Assembly (NCBI RefSeq): GCF_965201005.1
Contig: NZ_OZ241747.1
Location: 3,100,001-3,164,000, forward strand
Source: Mucilaginibacter_A sp965201005
Lineage (GTDB): Bacteria; Bacteroidota; Bacteroidia; Sphingobacteriales; Sphingobacteriaceae
Length of the DNA stretch: 64,000 nt
Direction: 5' to 3'
How positions within the stretch are numbered: the stretch's first letter is position 1; each line of letters begins with the position of its first letter. The position numbers were made by a program, and so were the translations under genes. Positions 1 through 8,679 of the stretch are shown here, one piece after another. Under the pieces are notes generated by a model. The model did not search any database. It was not told the DNA's origin and saw only the letters and a list, made by a program, of their open reading frames with translations.

Positions 1-219
1 ACGGGTGACGTCATTTTCTTTTGCTCTATAAAAATGTCTTATCTCTCCTGAATTTAAAAAGCCGATATTTTTGCAAACTTGTCCTTCTTTGAGGAAAAAA
101 CCATCTTTTTTAAGAGGAATAATTTTGAAGTAAGACGCGATTTCTTCCATTTCCTTCCCGCTTGGTTTGCAGAAATTGTTGATGGCGCCGATTATTCCGC
201 TGAATGCATCGCTGTTCAT
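1..219 (-). CDS. Crp/Fnr-family transcriptional regulator, N-terminal part
   Basis: An open frame runs from an ATG at 219-217 off the window edge, giving 73 residues (MNSDAFSGIIGAINNF...). The stretch FFLKEGQVCKNIGFLNSGEI and the following RHFYRAKEN match the start of the cyclic-nucleotide-binding beta-roll of Bacteroidota Crp/Fnr regulators, which usually have a C-terminal HTH that would lie outside the window. It is the last gene on this strand after the broken SDR at 265-1111, 45 bp away. The family call rests on motif recognition only; target genes are unknown. Confidence 0.7.
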   Translation of the reverse strand, partial: MNSDAFSGIIGAINNFCKPSGKEMEEIASYFKIIPLKKDGFFLKEGQVCKNIGFLNSGEIRHFYRAKENDVTR

Positions 220-264
220 TGTATTTTAGTTAAAGATTTCTTTACCTAACAAAGGTCAGAATTT

Positions 265-1111
265 CTAATTGCCTGAAATTTGTTCGCACATCGTCCACAA
301 CCTTTTCCCTATTGCAGCATCAAATTTTTCGTGAAAAGGTACAATTTCCCTGTCTTTATCAAAGAATCTACCCGAAACATTTTGCACTTCATCGGATGTA
401 GAAAGCCAGGTTGATACATCACAAATGTCTTTTTCAAATGGTTTATACAGTACACCCAAAAGTTTGAGATACCACGCGGATCCGGCCAAAAGTTTAGATT
501 TAATAACACCCGGATTAAATGCATTGGCGGTGACTTTAGTTTCCTCCAATCTTCTCGCCAACTCAAAAGTAAAGAACAAGCGGGCAAACATCGCATTTGA
601 GGTTGCCGTTAATCCGTTAAACTTCTCTACGCTCTGTAAATCATCAAAATTCAATTTTGCGTTTTTAAAAAAGTGGGATTGCCAGCAACCGTAATGATTC
701 TTGATTCTCCACTTTTCCTTCAAAATATCGAGCAGGTTTGTTGTCAGCCAGAAATTGCTCATATAATTCACGGTGAAAGTCCGCTCTATTCCTTCCGCGG
801 TCATTTTTTTCTCACCAAAAATTGTTCCCGCACAGTTTGCCAAAACGTGCAGGTTGTCGTATTTTTCTCTTAAATTCCTCCGCCAGTTTTTTAACGGATG
901 ATTGAAGGGAAAGGTCTGCTATTAGGTATTCACCTTTGTCATTTCCTGTGCGTTGCGCTATTTCTTGCAACGTCTTCGTACTCGCTTCTGCATCACGACT
1001 GACAATTATGATCTTAGCCCCTTTTTGAGCCAGCCCGATTGCGGTTGCTTTTCCCACGCCCGAACTTCCGCCGGTGATCAGAAATTTTTTTTCTTTAAGT
1101 TGGTTCACCAT
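265..1111 (-). pseudogene. Short-chain dehydrogenase/reductase, frameshifted
   Basis: The N-terminal part (MVNQLKEKKFLITGG, cofactor motif TGGSSGVG) reads in one frame from an ATG at 1111 to about 866. The rest (ANCAGTIFGEK onward, with FNPGVIKSKLL) reads in another frame down to 265. An A-run (minus strand, 862-866) has five bases where four would keep the frame. A second pair of compensating indels at about 667-672 and 691-710 replaces the expected ITVAGNPTF core strand with an unrelated stretch; the duplicate fragment at 2858-3052 shows the intact reading there. With three indels the gene is probably dead, unless these are sequencing errors in homopolymers. The family would be a retinol-dehydrogenase-like SDR using NAD(P)H. 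Confidence 0.8.
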
Positions 1112-1139
1112 ATTTATTTTATGCCGCCAATTTTGCTTT

Positions 1140-2015
1140 TTATATATTGCCAACTTCACTATTCTTATCCATAAAAGTTCTGATTTTTTCTATGATTTTA
1201 ACGCCATCTTCTTCTAATGCAAAGTGTCCGGTATCAAAAATATTGTAGTCAATTTCTTTAAGGTCTTTTTTAAATGCCTGTGCGCCACTCTCAGGAAAAT
1301 ATTCATCATTTTTCCCCCATACAATAAGCATTGGTGGTTGGTTTTCTCTAAGATACTTTTGCCATACAGGATATTGTTTGATATTATTTTGGTAGTCAAA
1401 CCACAAATCTAAATTAACCTTTTGCGCATTGGGTCTGCACATATTCAGGTAATCCAAATGCCAGGAATCGGGGTTGATGTTTTCTTCATTCCTCGTTCCA
1501 TGCGTATATTGCCATTTTAAACCTTCCAAGGTAAAAGCGGGTAACAACGAAGTTTCTGTTTGTTCATTTCTATTGGCCCACAACGCTCTGATTGGCTCCC
1601 ACCCTTTTCCAAGCCCTTCCTCATAAGCATTCCCATTTTGCGTGATGATGGCAGTTACTCTTTCAGGATGTGCAACAGCAATTCTAAAACCAATAGGCGC
1701 CCCGTAATCCTGCATCATAATGGCGTATGATTTTAATTCTTTTTTCTCCAGAAAGGAATCCATTGTTTTAGCCAGATTATCAAAAGTATACTCATATTCG
1801 TCAGGCGAAGGGAAATCGCTGTTTCCAAAACCCGGATAATCAGGCGCAATCAGATAATAATCATCAGACAATCCCTCCAGCACATTCCGGTATTGATGAG
1901 AGGAAGCGGGGTATCCGTGTAACAGAACGATGGCAGGATTTTGCGGATTTCCAGCCTCCCTGTACGCTATGTTTACACCATCTGCGTTAAGTATTTTAAA
2001 TTTTGTTGCTTTCAT
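1140..2015 (-). CDS. Alpha/beta hydrolase, haloalkane dehalogenase / epoxide hydrolase-like
   Basis: This 291-residue protein has the alpha/beta-hydrolase layout: oxyanion motif HGYP (33-36), nucleophile elbow MMQDYGAPIG with Asp103 in place of Ser, an acid in GKNDEYF (Asp237) and His264 in DTGHFALEED. An Asp nucleophile with this spacing is the haloalkane dehalogenase/epoxide hydrolase signature, so hydrolysis of a halide or epoxide through an ester intermediate is expected; the substrate cannot be read from sequence. No signal peptide is seen, so it is probably cytoplasmic. The TetR gene at 2196-2753 lies just upstream on the same strand, and a palindrome at 2163-2176 between them looks like the operator controlling it. 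Confidence 0.85.
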   Translation of the reverse strand: MKATKFKILNADGVNIAYREAGNPQNPAIVLLHGYPASSHQYRNVLEGLSDDYYLIAPDYPGFGNSDFPSPDEYEYTFDNLAKTMDSFLEKKELKSYAIMMQDYGAPIGFRIAVAHPERVTAIITQNGNAYEEGLGKGWEPIRALWANRNEQTETSLLPAFTLEGLKWQYTHGTRNEENINPDSWHLDYLNMCRPNAQKVNLDLWFDYQNNIKQYPVWQKYLRENQPPMLIVWGKNDEYFPESGAQAFKKDLKEIDYNIFDTGHFALEEDGVKIIEKIRTFMDKNSEVGNI

Positions 2016-2162
2016 TTTAGATATTTTTGTGATTTGCTATGCGATTAAATTGTAATTATTTTATTCATTATGATGATTGAAACCATCAAAAAATAAGTAG
2101 TTGATTAATTGTATATATTTAATTTTAAGTCAATTAAAAGGGCAAAACTATGGCACCCTATT

Positions 2163-2176
2163 ACCGAACATTCGGT
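2163..2176. promoter_or_regulatory. Probable TetR operator upstream of the hydrolase gene
   Basis: ACCGAACATTCGGT has 6-bp perfect arms (ACCGAA/TTCGGT) and a 2-bp centre. It lies between the tetR stop and the hydrolase start. The same ACCGAAC half-site recurs upstream of tetR at 2777-2794, as expected for one TetR repressor binding at both places. Binding itself is inferred. Confidence 0.6.
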
Positions 2177-2195
2177 GCCGATTTTTCATAATTTT

Positions 2196-2753
2196 TTATG
2201 AATACCTATTTTCTATTTTTTTCAATGTGCTTTCAAAAATTGTAGCATTGTCTAAAGTCTTACTTAAAATAAGACTTCCCTGTATATCGATGAGTGTTTG
2301 TATTGCTTTTTCTTCTGCCATTTGTTTCGTAAATTCCATCGATAAACCAAGATTTATAAAAGCCGCAACCCATTCTTTCATCCCTTTGCTAATACTCTGA
2401 TGAAATAATTCCATTCCATTTTGTGTAGATAAAGCCTTAAGAATACAAGGATTTTTTCCACCCTCATACAATTTTCTTATTTGAAACATCCCGTTTTTAA
2501 GTCTTGTCTTATAAGTGTCTGCTTCGTTCGTAAATGCGTGGAAAATATTGTCCGCCACCCATTTACCAATGTATTCAAGGACAGATGCGGCCATTTCCTG
2601 CTTTCCATTTGGAAATCTATGATAGAGGCTTGCTTTTTTTAAACCGGTTAAGTCAGACAATTCTTTTATGCTTGTACCTTCATAACCTCGTTCCCTGAAT
2701 ACTTTAGTTAGGGAAATCAATAATTCTTCGTCATTTACTTTTTGAGGTCTCAT
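2196..2753 (-). CDS. TetR/AcrR-family transcriptional regulator
   Basis: This 185-residue protein has an N-terminal TetR helix-turn-helix (about residues 8-50: FRERGYEGTSIKELSDLTGL then KKASLYHRFPNGKQEM) followed by a helical ligand domain with an LmrA/YxaF-like C-terminal part. It is an effector-released repressor by family. It lies directly upstream of the hydrolase on the same strand, with palindromic candidate operators before both genes (2163-2176 and 2777-2794), which suggests autoregulation plus control of the hydrolase. The ligand is unknown. Confidence 0.85.
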   Translation of the reverse strand: MRPQKVNDEELLISLTKVFRERGYEGTSIKELSDLTGLKKASLYHRFPNGKQEMAASVLEYIGKWVADNIFHAFTNEADTYKTRLKNGMFQIRKLYEGGKNPCILKALSTQNGMELFHQSISKGMKEWVAAFINLGLSMEFTKQMAEEKAIQTLIDIQGSLILSKTLDNATIFESTLKKIENRYS

Positions 2754-2776
2754 TCGTCAAAGATAGGAAAATTTGT

Positions 2777-2794
2777 TTACCGAACGATTGGTAA
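2777..2794. promoter_or_regulatory. Probable TetR operator upstream of tetR (autoregulation)
   Basis: TTACCGAACGATTGGTAA is a palindrome with TTACC/GGTAA arms, 24 bp upstream of the tetR start. It shares the ACCGAAC half-site with the site at 2163-2176. Confidence 0.6.
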
Positions 2795-2857
2795 GATTGC
2801 CGTGAGTTTCTATTTCTTTATTTTATGTGCAAGTTAAATAAGTTCCCGCTAACTATT

Positions 2858-3052
2858 CGCCAACTCAAAAGTAAAGAACAAGCGGGCAAACATCGCATTT
2901 GACGTTGCCGTTAATCCATTAAATTTATTTGTTGTCTGCAAGTCTTCAAAATTCAGTTTTGAATTTTTTAAAAAAAGTCGGATTGCCAGCAACCGTTGTA
3001 ATTCTTGACGTTCCGCTTTCCTCTAAAATATCGAACAGGTTTGTTGTCAGCC
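2858..3052 (-). pseudogene. Internal fragment of an SDR gene paralogous to 265-1111
   Basis: About 195 bp align closely with 556-749 of the SDR at 265-1111, starting at CGCCAACTC and ending at TTGTTGTCAGCC, with scattered substitutions. The minus strand reads the expected ESGTSRITTVAGNPTF strand in one frame, then loses frame in a T/A run. Neither end of the gene is present. It is a diverged partial copy, not a recent exact duplication. Confidence 0.8.
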
Positions 3053-3124
3053 CGAAAATATCGGACTTATCCAAACGATCATTTATACCAAACTGAAAAG
3101 AATAAAAGATATAAAATCATTTAT

Positions 3125-3235
3125 TTATATTTCGCGGTAGGATTTCAGCACCATTATTTTTTTATCAGATTTAATAACAATGTGTGGCCGGGCGTAAAAT
3201 CTAAACGGTCTTTTGGGGTTAACTTCCGCTTTCAT
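3125..3235 (-). CDS. Possible 36-residue basic peptide, unrecognised
   Basis: A small open frame starts with an ATG at 3235 inside the 3' end of the tautomerase gene and ends with TAA at 3127-3125. The product (MKAEVNPKRPFRFYARPHIV...) is strongly basic and matches nothing I recognise. It may be a translationally coupled peptide, a remnant of a longer protein, or chance. The rest of 3053-3218 holds no other gene that I can support. Confidence 0.2.
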   Translation of the reverse strand: MKAEVNPKRPFRFYARPHIVIKSDKKIMVLKSYREI

Positions 3236-3641
3236 TTTTCACATCATCCATAGTAATTGTCTTTCCGCTAACGCCCCAATTGCAGAAATCTACATCCCGG
3301 AAAATAATGTAAACCGGCACTTCGTCATCATTTACATTGGTCGCATAAAACCGGATTCTTTCCGTAAATTTTTGAATGAATTCTAATTTTTGTTCCTCGT
3401 CAAGTCCACCTTTAAACGCATTTACTTCCAAACTTAAAATATTTTCATTAATAATTTTCCCACCCCGAAAAACATTGGTTTTAGGAAATTCATTGAAATA
3501 GATCCAGCATTTATTTTTTGCTTCTTCTGTATGCGGTATTCCTTCTATTCGGTGCGCGAGTTCTGTAAGTTCCATTGCCATGGTATTTTTGGCTTTTTCG
3601 GTAAATGTTTTTTCGGGACAATTAAAATAGATTAAAGGCAT
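3219..3641 (-). CDS. Tautomerase-superfamily protein
   Basis: This 140-residue protein starts MPLIYFNCPEKTFTEKAKNT, placing the catalytic Pro directly after the initiator Met, the hallmark of 4-oxalocrotonate tautomerase/MIF-type enzymes. It is about twice the length of a 4-OT subunit, so it is probably a fused two-domain form. A second beta-alpha-beta unit is plausible from about residue 65 (NENILSLEVNAFKGG...). The role would be keto-enol tautomerisation of a small 2-oxo acid; the true substrate is unknown. Its 3' end overlaps the small frame at 3125-3235. Confidence 0.7.
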   Translation of the reverse strand: MPLIYFNCPEKTFTEKAKNTMAMELTELAHRIEGIPHTEEAKNKCWIYFNEFPKTNVFRGGKIINENILSLEVNAFKGGLDEEQKLEFIQKFTERIRFYATNVNDDEVPVYIIFRDVDFCNWGVSGKTITMDDVKNESGS

Positions 3642-3798
3642 ATTTTTATTTTTTAGTTTAAAAAAGGCAGATTGAAAAATTTCGTACCCGCCTGTGATTA
3701 TTTCATTTTTAATCGTTTCTACAGATCAACAATAGCGGTTATTTCCTGTTAAGGCGATCAAATAAAAACTGCGATCCGCTTTGTTGAATTAACGAAAA

Positions 3799-4563
3799 TT
3801 ATTTTTCTTCCTTGTAAAAAATATATCCACCGTGATGCAATGTTTTTTCATCTGCAAATTCCCCATCTGCTGAAAATCCGGTGTCATCCACGTATTCGAT
3901 ATGATTGCCCGAAACCTTAAATTTTCCCTGATAAGCACTTTTGCGGTTTCCACGTGCTTCATCGTAACGATTATTTGGTAATAATTCCTGACGAATATGG
4001 CCGTCTTTTGTAACCCACATTCCTAAATAGCCTTTAGTTTGTTCTATTGTTTCCTGCATTGCTGTTTCCTTTTGTTTTAAGTTGAGAAGTGAAGCCAATT
4101 CATACGTATCTAAAAAGGCAACTCCTGCGATTATTTTTCTATTCTTAAATTCCATCTTCCAGAGATAGGTGTTTTCATAGGAATTGCCATTTTTTGCAAA
4201 TGCTTTTGCTTTAAAATGTAACCATACATATTGACGATCTGAAGTAAGACTTATGAGTTGTGGCTGCAGAGGCGAAGCGAGTTGTGCTAAAACAGGCTGC
4301 ACGGCTCTTTTCATAAAATCATCTTTTCCATAATATATACCGGAAACGGGCGATCGTCCGGCTACGGTCCAAATTGCATTTTCATCCAAAAGATCAAAAA
4401 AACTCTTACCTTCATTTTTCCATCTGTCAAAATATCGGGCGGTTAGTTCTTTTGATTCGTCAGAATATTGATCGTCTTTTTCATTTTTTCCCGTCGCTGC
4501 ACAGGAAAGAAGAAGAATCGACAAACAAATTAGCGCATAATTACCAAGTGGTTTAATTTCCAT
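3799..4563 (-). CDS. Lipoprotein with SnoaL-like and Atu4866-like domains
   Basis: This 254-residue protein has a lipoprotein signal with lipobox LLSC (Cys21), so it should be membrane-anchored. Residues about 40-155 look like an NTF2/SnoaL fold (YFDRWKNEGKSFFDLLDENA, then the IWTVAG strand). Residues about 174-252 match the Atu4866 small beta-barrel family (YLGMWVTKDGHIRQELLPN, RYDEARGNRKSAYQGKF, TLHHGG). Each domain usually occurs as a single protein, so this is a fusion. No catalytic function is established for Atu4866 proteins. It stands alone, with an unrelated AraC gene downstream. Confidence 0.7.
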   Translation of the reverse strand: MEIKPLGNYALICLSILLLSCAATGKNEKDDQYSDESKELTARYFDRWKNEGKSFFDLLDENAIWTVAGRSPVSGIYYGKDDFMKRAVQPVLAQLASPLQPQLISLTSDRQYVWLHFKAKAFAKNGNSYENTYLWKMEFKNRKIIAGVAFLDTYELASLLNLKQKETAMQETIEQTKGYLGMWVTKDGHIRQELLPNNRYDEARGNRKSAYQGKFKVSGNHIEYVDDTGFSADGEFADEKTLHHGGYIFYKEEK

Positions 4564-4725
4564 AGCAAAATAGTTTTTGGGCCCGTTAATCGAACATTGA
4601 TTTATTCTTATAGGTTAAAGCTTAAAACAAAATTGGATAAAAATGATGTGTACAATCTATCGTTAGTTCTTTTGTACTCGTTTCGTAAATTGAATTTCGC
4701 TGCCAAATTTTAGGTTTTTCCCCGT

Positions 4726-5643
4726 CTAATTAAACGACTGCCTAAACGCCAACGGACTTTGATTCGTCTTGGTTTTAAACAATTTACTGAAAGATTGTGG
4801 ATGCTCAAATCCTAGTTCGTAGGCTATTTCGCTTACAGACAGATTTGTGGCGGATAGTTTTTCCTTTGCTTTTTCAATTAATTTTTCGTGGATGTGTTGC
4901 TGCGTGGTTTGTCCGGTCAAAGATTTAAGTAAACTTCCCAAATAATTTGGTGATATGTTTAGTGTTAGTGCAATGTGCTGTGCAGTGGGCAAACCTTTGC
5001 TAATGATATCTTCACTGTTGAAATATTGATTGAGGATATTTTCCAGTCTGTCCAGTATTTGATGACTTCCCTTTTTTCGGGTAATGAATTGCCGTTGATA
5101 AAATCGTTCGCAATAATTTAAAACTACCTCGATCTGTGAAATGATGATGTTTTGTGTAAATTGGTCAATGCCAACTTGATATTCTTTTTCAATTCCTTTA
5201 AAAATTCCTAAAAGCGTTTCCTCTTCTTTTTCCGAAAGAAACAGGGCTTCATTTACATCATAACCAAAAAATTTGTAGTTGTTTATTGTTTTCGCCAAAA
5301 CTGTATTCCAGATAAAATCGGGGTGAATGATTAACAGAAATCCGGAAGGTTTTTTTTCAGATTTGCTGATGTTCAATTTTACAACCTGATTAGGCGCAAC
5401 AAAAGACATCAGGCCTTCATCAAAGTCATACTTACTTTGCCCATAATTGAGTTTTCCCTGCATATCCCGTTTTAATCCAATGCAATAAAGATCCTGAACC
5501 CAACTAATTTCGGATTCTTCAATTTGATATTCTACCAAACCATAATCAACCAGGCTTATCAGCGGATGTTGTGGTTTTGGCAATCCTGCAATTCGGTGGA
5601 ACTCTGAAACTGTATTTATGGTATATAATTTCCTGTTATTCAT
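4726..5643 (-). CDS. AraC-family transcriptional regulator
   Basis: This 305-residue protein has a C-terminal double HTH of the AraC/XylS type (about 200-305: TAQHIALTLNISPNYLGSLL and KLSATNLSVSEIAYELGFEH, then PQSFSKLFKTKTNQSPLAFR) and an N-terminal cupin-like sensing domain. It lies 46 bp downstream of the SDR at 5690-6529 on the same strand and probably regulates it. It is a clear paralog of the AraC protein at 16590-17507, which follows a quinone-oxidoreductase gene; both pairs have the form redox enzyme plus AraC, with nearly identical C-terminal helices. Confidence 0.9.
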   Translation of the reverse strand: MNNRKLYTINTVSEFHRIAGLPKPQHPLISLVDYGLVEYQIEESEISWVQDLYCIGLKRDMQGKLNYGQSKYDFDEGLMSFVAPNQVVKLNISKSEKKPSGFLLIIHPDFIWNTVLAKTINNYKFFGYDVNEALFLSEKEEETLLGIFKGIEKEYQVGIDQFTQNIIISQIEVVLNYCERFYQRQFITRKKGSHQILDRLENILNQYFNSEDIISKGLPTAQHIALTLNISPNYLGSLLKSLTGQTTQQHIHEKLIEKAKEKLSATNLSVSEIAYELGFEHPQSFSKLFKTKTNQSPLAFRQSFN

Positions 5644-5689
5644 AAGCTAAAAATTAAGGGCAACAGCTAAAAACCATTGCCCTTGTAAA

Positions 5690-6529
5690 TTAATAATCAG
5701 TAGATATACTTAAACTTTCGTTGGCAGAAAATTCATCCTGAAGTGCGGTCAACTTTTCGCCAGCGATACGGAAAGCATCAGAACCTAAAGTCAAATGTAC
5801 AGGCGGCTTTTCCATTTTTGCCAATTCTATCAACGCTGAGGCGGCTTTTTCGGGATTTCCCGGTTGGTTTCCGTCAATGTCTTTTTGGTGTGTCGCCTGA
5901 ATTTCTCTTGCTACGGTATAGGAATCAAGTTCGATTTTTGACGCCCGAAGTGAACTACCTTTAAGAAAATCAGTTCTAAAATATCCCGGGTAAACAACGG
6001 TGGCGTTCACTCCGAATTCTTTAATTTCAGCGGCTAAAGCTTCTGTAAAACCCACAACAGCAAATTTTGTTGCGCAGTAAATTCCCCAACCCGCAAAATC
6101 TCCTGCCAGTCCACCAATGGATGCGATGTTGATGATGGAACCACTTTTTTGCGCTCTTAAATAAGGCATTACTTTTCGGATGACATTTAAGGAACCGAAA
6201 ACGTTGGTGTCGAAATTCTGACGGCTTTCCAGATCAGTAACTTCTTCCAAAGTACCCATCTGTCCGTAACCGGCATTGTTTACTATAACATCTAATTTTC
6301 CGAATTTTTCAAGTGTTTTTGAAACAGCGTTTTCAACTGAATTTTCATCGGTCAAATCTACTTCCAAAGGCAGAAATGTTGCAGAATTTTGGTCAACAGC
6401 TGTTTGCAGGTCAGCAAAATTCCGTGAAGTTGCTGCTACCGGATAACCTTCGGCCAATAATTTTTTTACCAAGGCCAAACCTAAACCCTTTGAAGCACCT
6501 GTGACAAACCATACTTTTTTTGTATCCAT
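5690..6529 (-). CDS. SDR-family NAD(P)-dependent oxidoreductase
   Basis: This 279-residue classical SDR has TGASKGLG (residues 10-17) for the cofactor, NNAG in the fourth strand, a Ser in NIASIGG and the catalytic YCATK. The C-terminal part is longer than in a 250-residue SDR and resembles YdfG/retinol-type reductases. It reduces or oxidises an unidentified carbonyl substrate. The 150-bp gap upstream (6530-6679) holds the expected promoter region but no box I can support. It forms a two-gene unit with the AraC gene at 4726-5643. Confidence 0.9.
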   Translation of the reverse strand: MDTKKVWFVTGASKGLGLALVKKLLAEGYPVAATSRNFADLQTAVDQNSATFLPLEVDLTDENSVENAVSKTLEKFGKLDVIVNNAGYGQMGTLEEVTDLESRQNFDTNVFGSLNVIRKVMPYLRAQKSGSIINIASIGGLAGDFAGWGIYCATKFAVVGFTEALAAEIKEFGVNATVVYPGYFRTDFLKGSSLRASKIELDSYTVAREIQATHQKDIDGNQPGNPEKAASALIELAKMEKPPVHLTLGSDAFRIAGEKLTALQDEFSANESLSISTDY

Positions 6530-6679
6530 TTTTCTGTTTTTTTAATTAATTGTTTTTTGATACTGCAAAGATGGCGAGCTCAAAGTTTGCTTACCTAATC
6601 AAATCAAGGCTTGTTGTAGGCAAATCAATGATGGGCAAATTGGATTAAAAAATTCAGCGAGGTGGGTTTTTAACAAACC

Positions 6680-7117
6680 TTAATTCTTCTCCGCCAACTC
6701 TTTCAGCACTTCGTTCATCAGTTCAAAACCTTTTTTGGTATTGACTTCCAGTTTAGTTTTTAATAATGGAACCAACATTCCTGTGAAATTTTCGTATTGT
6801 TTAAAAGCAGTAGTTCCATTTCCATTATCATTTAGGACAAGGTGATGTTCACCATTAAAAATATCGTTGAAAAGCAAAATACCCAACCAACTGATCTGTT
6901 CGTCTTTGTCAACTATTAAAACTTTTGGGTTAAAACTGTTCTTACTTGAGTTGGGTGGTGAGATGGTAACTGCCAGACATTTGCCCACCTCTAGGTCGCC
7001 TGAAATACTCGTAATAAAGGGATTCCAATTTGGAAAATCCTTGAAATTCTTCAGGATTGAATAAATTTTTTGAGGTGTTGCATTGATGAGAATTTCACTT
7101 AAAACTTTGATTGCGAT
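6680..7117 (-). pseudogene. SRPBCC-family (START/polyketide-cyclase-like) gene lacking a normal start codon
   Basis: The frame reads IAIKVLSEILINATPQKIYS then ILKNFKDFPNWNPFITSISG and continues to 6680, a clear SRPBCC ligand-binding fold of about 145 residues. The expected initiator position, by comparison with MAIKV-type starts, is ATC at 7117-7115. The upstream in-frame stop lies a few codons earlier. The first usable start is a GTG at 6988 inside the fold, which would delete the first beta-hairpin and helix. Either the start codon is mutated (ATG to ATC) or translation uses a rare start. Function: hydrophobic ligand binding, unspecified. Confidence 0.65.
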
Positions 7118-7194
7118 AGTTTTTTTAATTAATTTTTTAAGAATTTTAGTTGATCAGATCAAAGATAAAGTTTAATTAAGCATTTCCTTTTCTA

Positions 7195-7599
7195 TCAATT
7201 TAAAATCTTTTTCGCCCATTTCAAAAAATCCATATCTAAAATTGAATCCCATTTTTCTTTATTTTTAATAGACTCTAAATTTGGAATGAGTAGTAAAATC
7301 GAAACATCTCTCTGATCCATCAATTTTACCCTTTTGCGGAAGGGTTTAAAGTTCTCGGAAACGGTTTGCTGATAAATTTCTCCATCCGTTACTTCGCTCA
7401 ATGCCGTAAACTCCTGACATTTTTCCTGTCCTTCCAATGTTTTTTTACCGGAATAATAAATGACAAAATCTCCTTTGTGCATTCTTTTTAGGGGTGCTTC
7501 CTTTCCGTGCCCTACCTGTGCAATGCTTCAGAAATTCAATTTTTTTACGTAGTCTTTCGAGGCAACGATGATTCAGTACTTGGTTTCTCTATTTTTCAT
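7195..7599 (-). pseudogene. EVE-domain protein, copy A, two in-frame stops
   Basis: From ATG at 7599 the frame reads MKNRETKY, then TGA (7575-7573), IIVASKDYVKKLNF, a second TGA (7530-7528), and SIAQVGHGKEAPLKRMHKGDFV onward. EVE proteins have Trp at the first stop position (KYW-I-VAS). The downstream part alone is open from 7482 (95 residues) and lacks the first strands. EVE is a PUA-like fold that binds modified bases or RNA. It is a diverged paralog of copy B at 8239-8679 and more decayed. Confidence 0.8.
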
Positions 7600-7787
7600 C
7601 AAAGTATTTTGTGATGGTAAAATCTTTTTTTAAGTTTTCATTTTTGGTAAATACAACTGCTTGTTATTATTTGCAACATGGGTTATACCTTTGTCTAGAT
7701 AATAATTATTGTTTACTTTGAATTTTAGTCAGACGAGATTAAATATTCCGAAGTATCATTCCTGAGCGTATGGACAGCCTTTTGATC

Positions 7788-8246
7788 TCAACCACTATTG
7801 CTGTCAATTAGTTGCAGCATATTTTTATTAAACGACGGCAGTTTGTTGTTCAACGCGGAAAAAAATCCAGGTCAGCATTTTCAATCTCAATGAGTGCTTT
7901 TTTGTAAAATCTTTTTGCCATTCGAAGTCATTGTAATTGTTTTTGCCCTGGTATCTGTTTCGTGTTCTTGTCTGGTTATAAAACTTTTTTCTTCCAAGTT
8001 CCGCAATACTTTAGATACCATCATTCTACCCGCATTGCTTTGATTGGCAATGTCAACCTGCATTACAGATTTACTTTTTTTTGAAAGCCAACCTAATGCC
8101 GCAAGCAATACAAATTGCGTTTGTGTCAAATTTAAAGGATCTAAAACCTTTTTCTGTTTGCGTTGCCACAACATGGTTAGTTGTCCAAGCAAATAACCTG
8201 GGCTATCCGTTGGATATTTAAAATGAAATTCAATTTCTTTAGGCAT
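7788..8246 (-). pseudogene. MarR-family regulator with frameshifted C-terminus
   Basis: The N-terminal 119 codons (7887-8246) encode a MarR winged helix: QTQFVLLAALGWLSKKSK, a recognition region NAGRMMVSKVLRNLEEKSF, and the wing HETDTRAKTITMTSNGK. The frame then ends prematurely. Removing one A from the six-base run near 7898-7903 continues it as KALIEIENADLDFF, and adding one base to the seven-base run at 7859-7865 continues ALNNKLPSFNKNMLQL to a stop at 7788. So the dimerisation helix is lost by two homopolymer indels. Its start overlaps the EVE copy B stop by 8 bp, suggesting a former VOC-EVE-MarR operon. Confidence 0.75.
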
Positions 8247-8679
8247 AATCTTGTTGAAGCATTTGTGACGAAATTAATTCAAAATCGTGTTGGTTGATTT
8301 CAAAGAAGCCAAACCGAAACGGATAACCCCAACTTTTTTTGTTTGGAATAAAATCTAAATCATTAATCAAAGGAAGAATGAATAGGTCTTTACACTTAAA
8401 AAATTCAATATTTCGTCTTGAAGGACAAAAATCTTCCGAAACATGAAATTCATAGGTTTCATCGTCAATTACCTTTCCTAATGCAGTAAATTCTTGACAT
8501 TTTTCAGGTTTATCCATCGTTTGCTTTCCCGAATAATAAACAACAAAGTCTCCTTTTTTCATTCTTTTTAGTGGCGATGATTTTCCATGTCAGGCTTGCG
8601 CAATTTCTGCTTCGATGACATTTTTTACGTGGTCTTTTGATGCCACAATTACCCAATATTTTGTTTCTCTGTTAATCAT
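8239..8679 (-). pseudogene. EVE-domain protein, copy B, one in-frame stop
   Basis: From ATG at 8679 the frame reads MINRETKYWVIVASKDHV and continues to EAEIAQA, then TGA at codon 30 (8592-8590), then HGKSSPLKRMKKGDFVVYYS and a full C-terminal part to 8239. Close EVE proteins have Cys at the stop position (QACHGK), so one change TGT/TGC to TGA explains it. A truncated product could start at the ATG at 8562. The start overlaps the VOC gene stop as ATGA, pointing to translational coupling in the original operon. Confidence 0.8.

Noticed and set aside
8590..8592. Selenocysteine at the in-frame TGA of EVE copy B
   Set aside because: The Cys-to-TGA position is suggestive, but the sister copy has TGA at Trp and elsewhere, neighbouring genes are also broken, and no SECIS-like hairpin was recognised.
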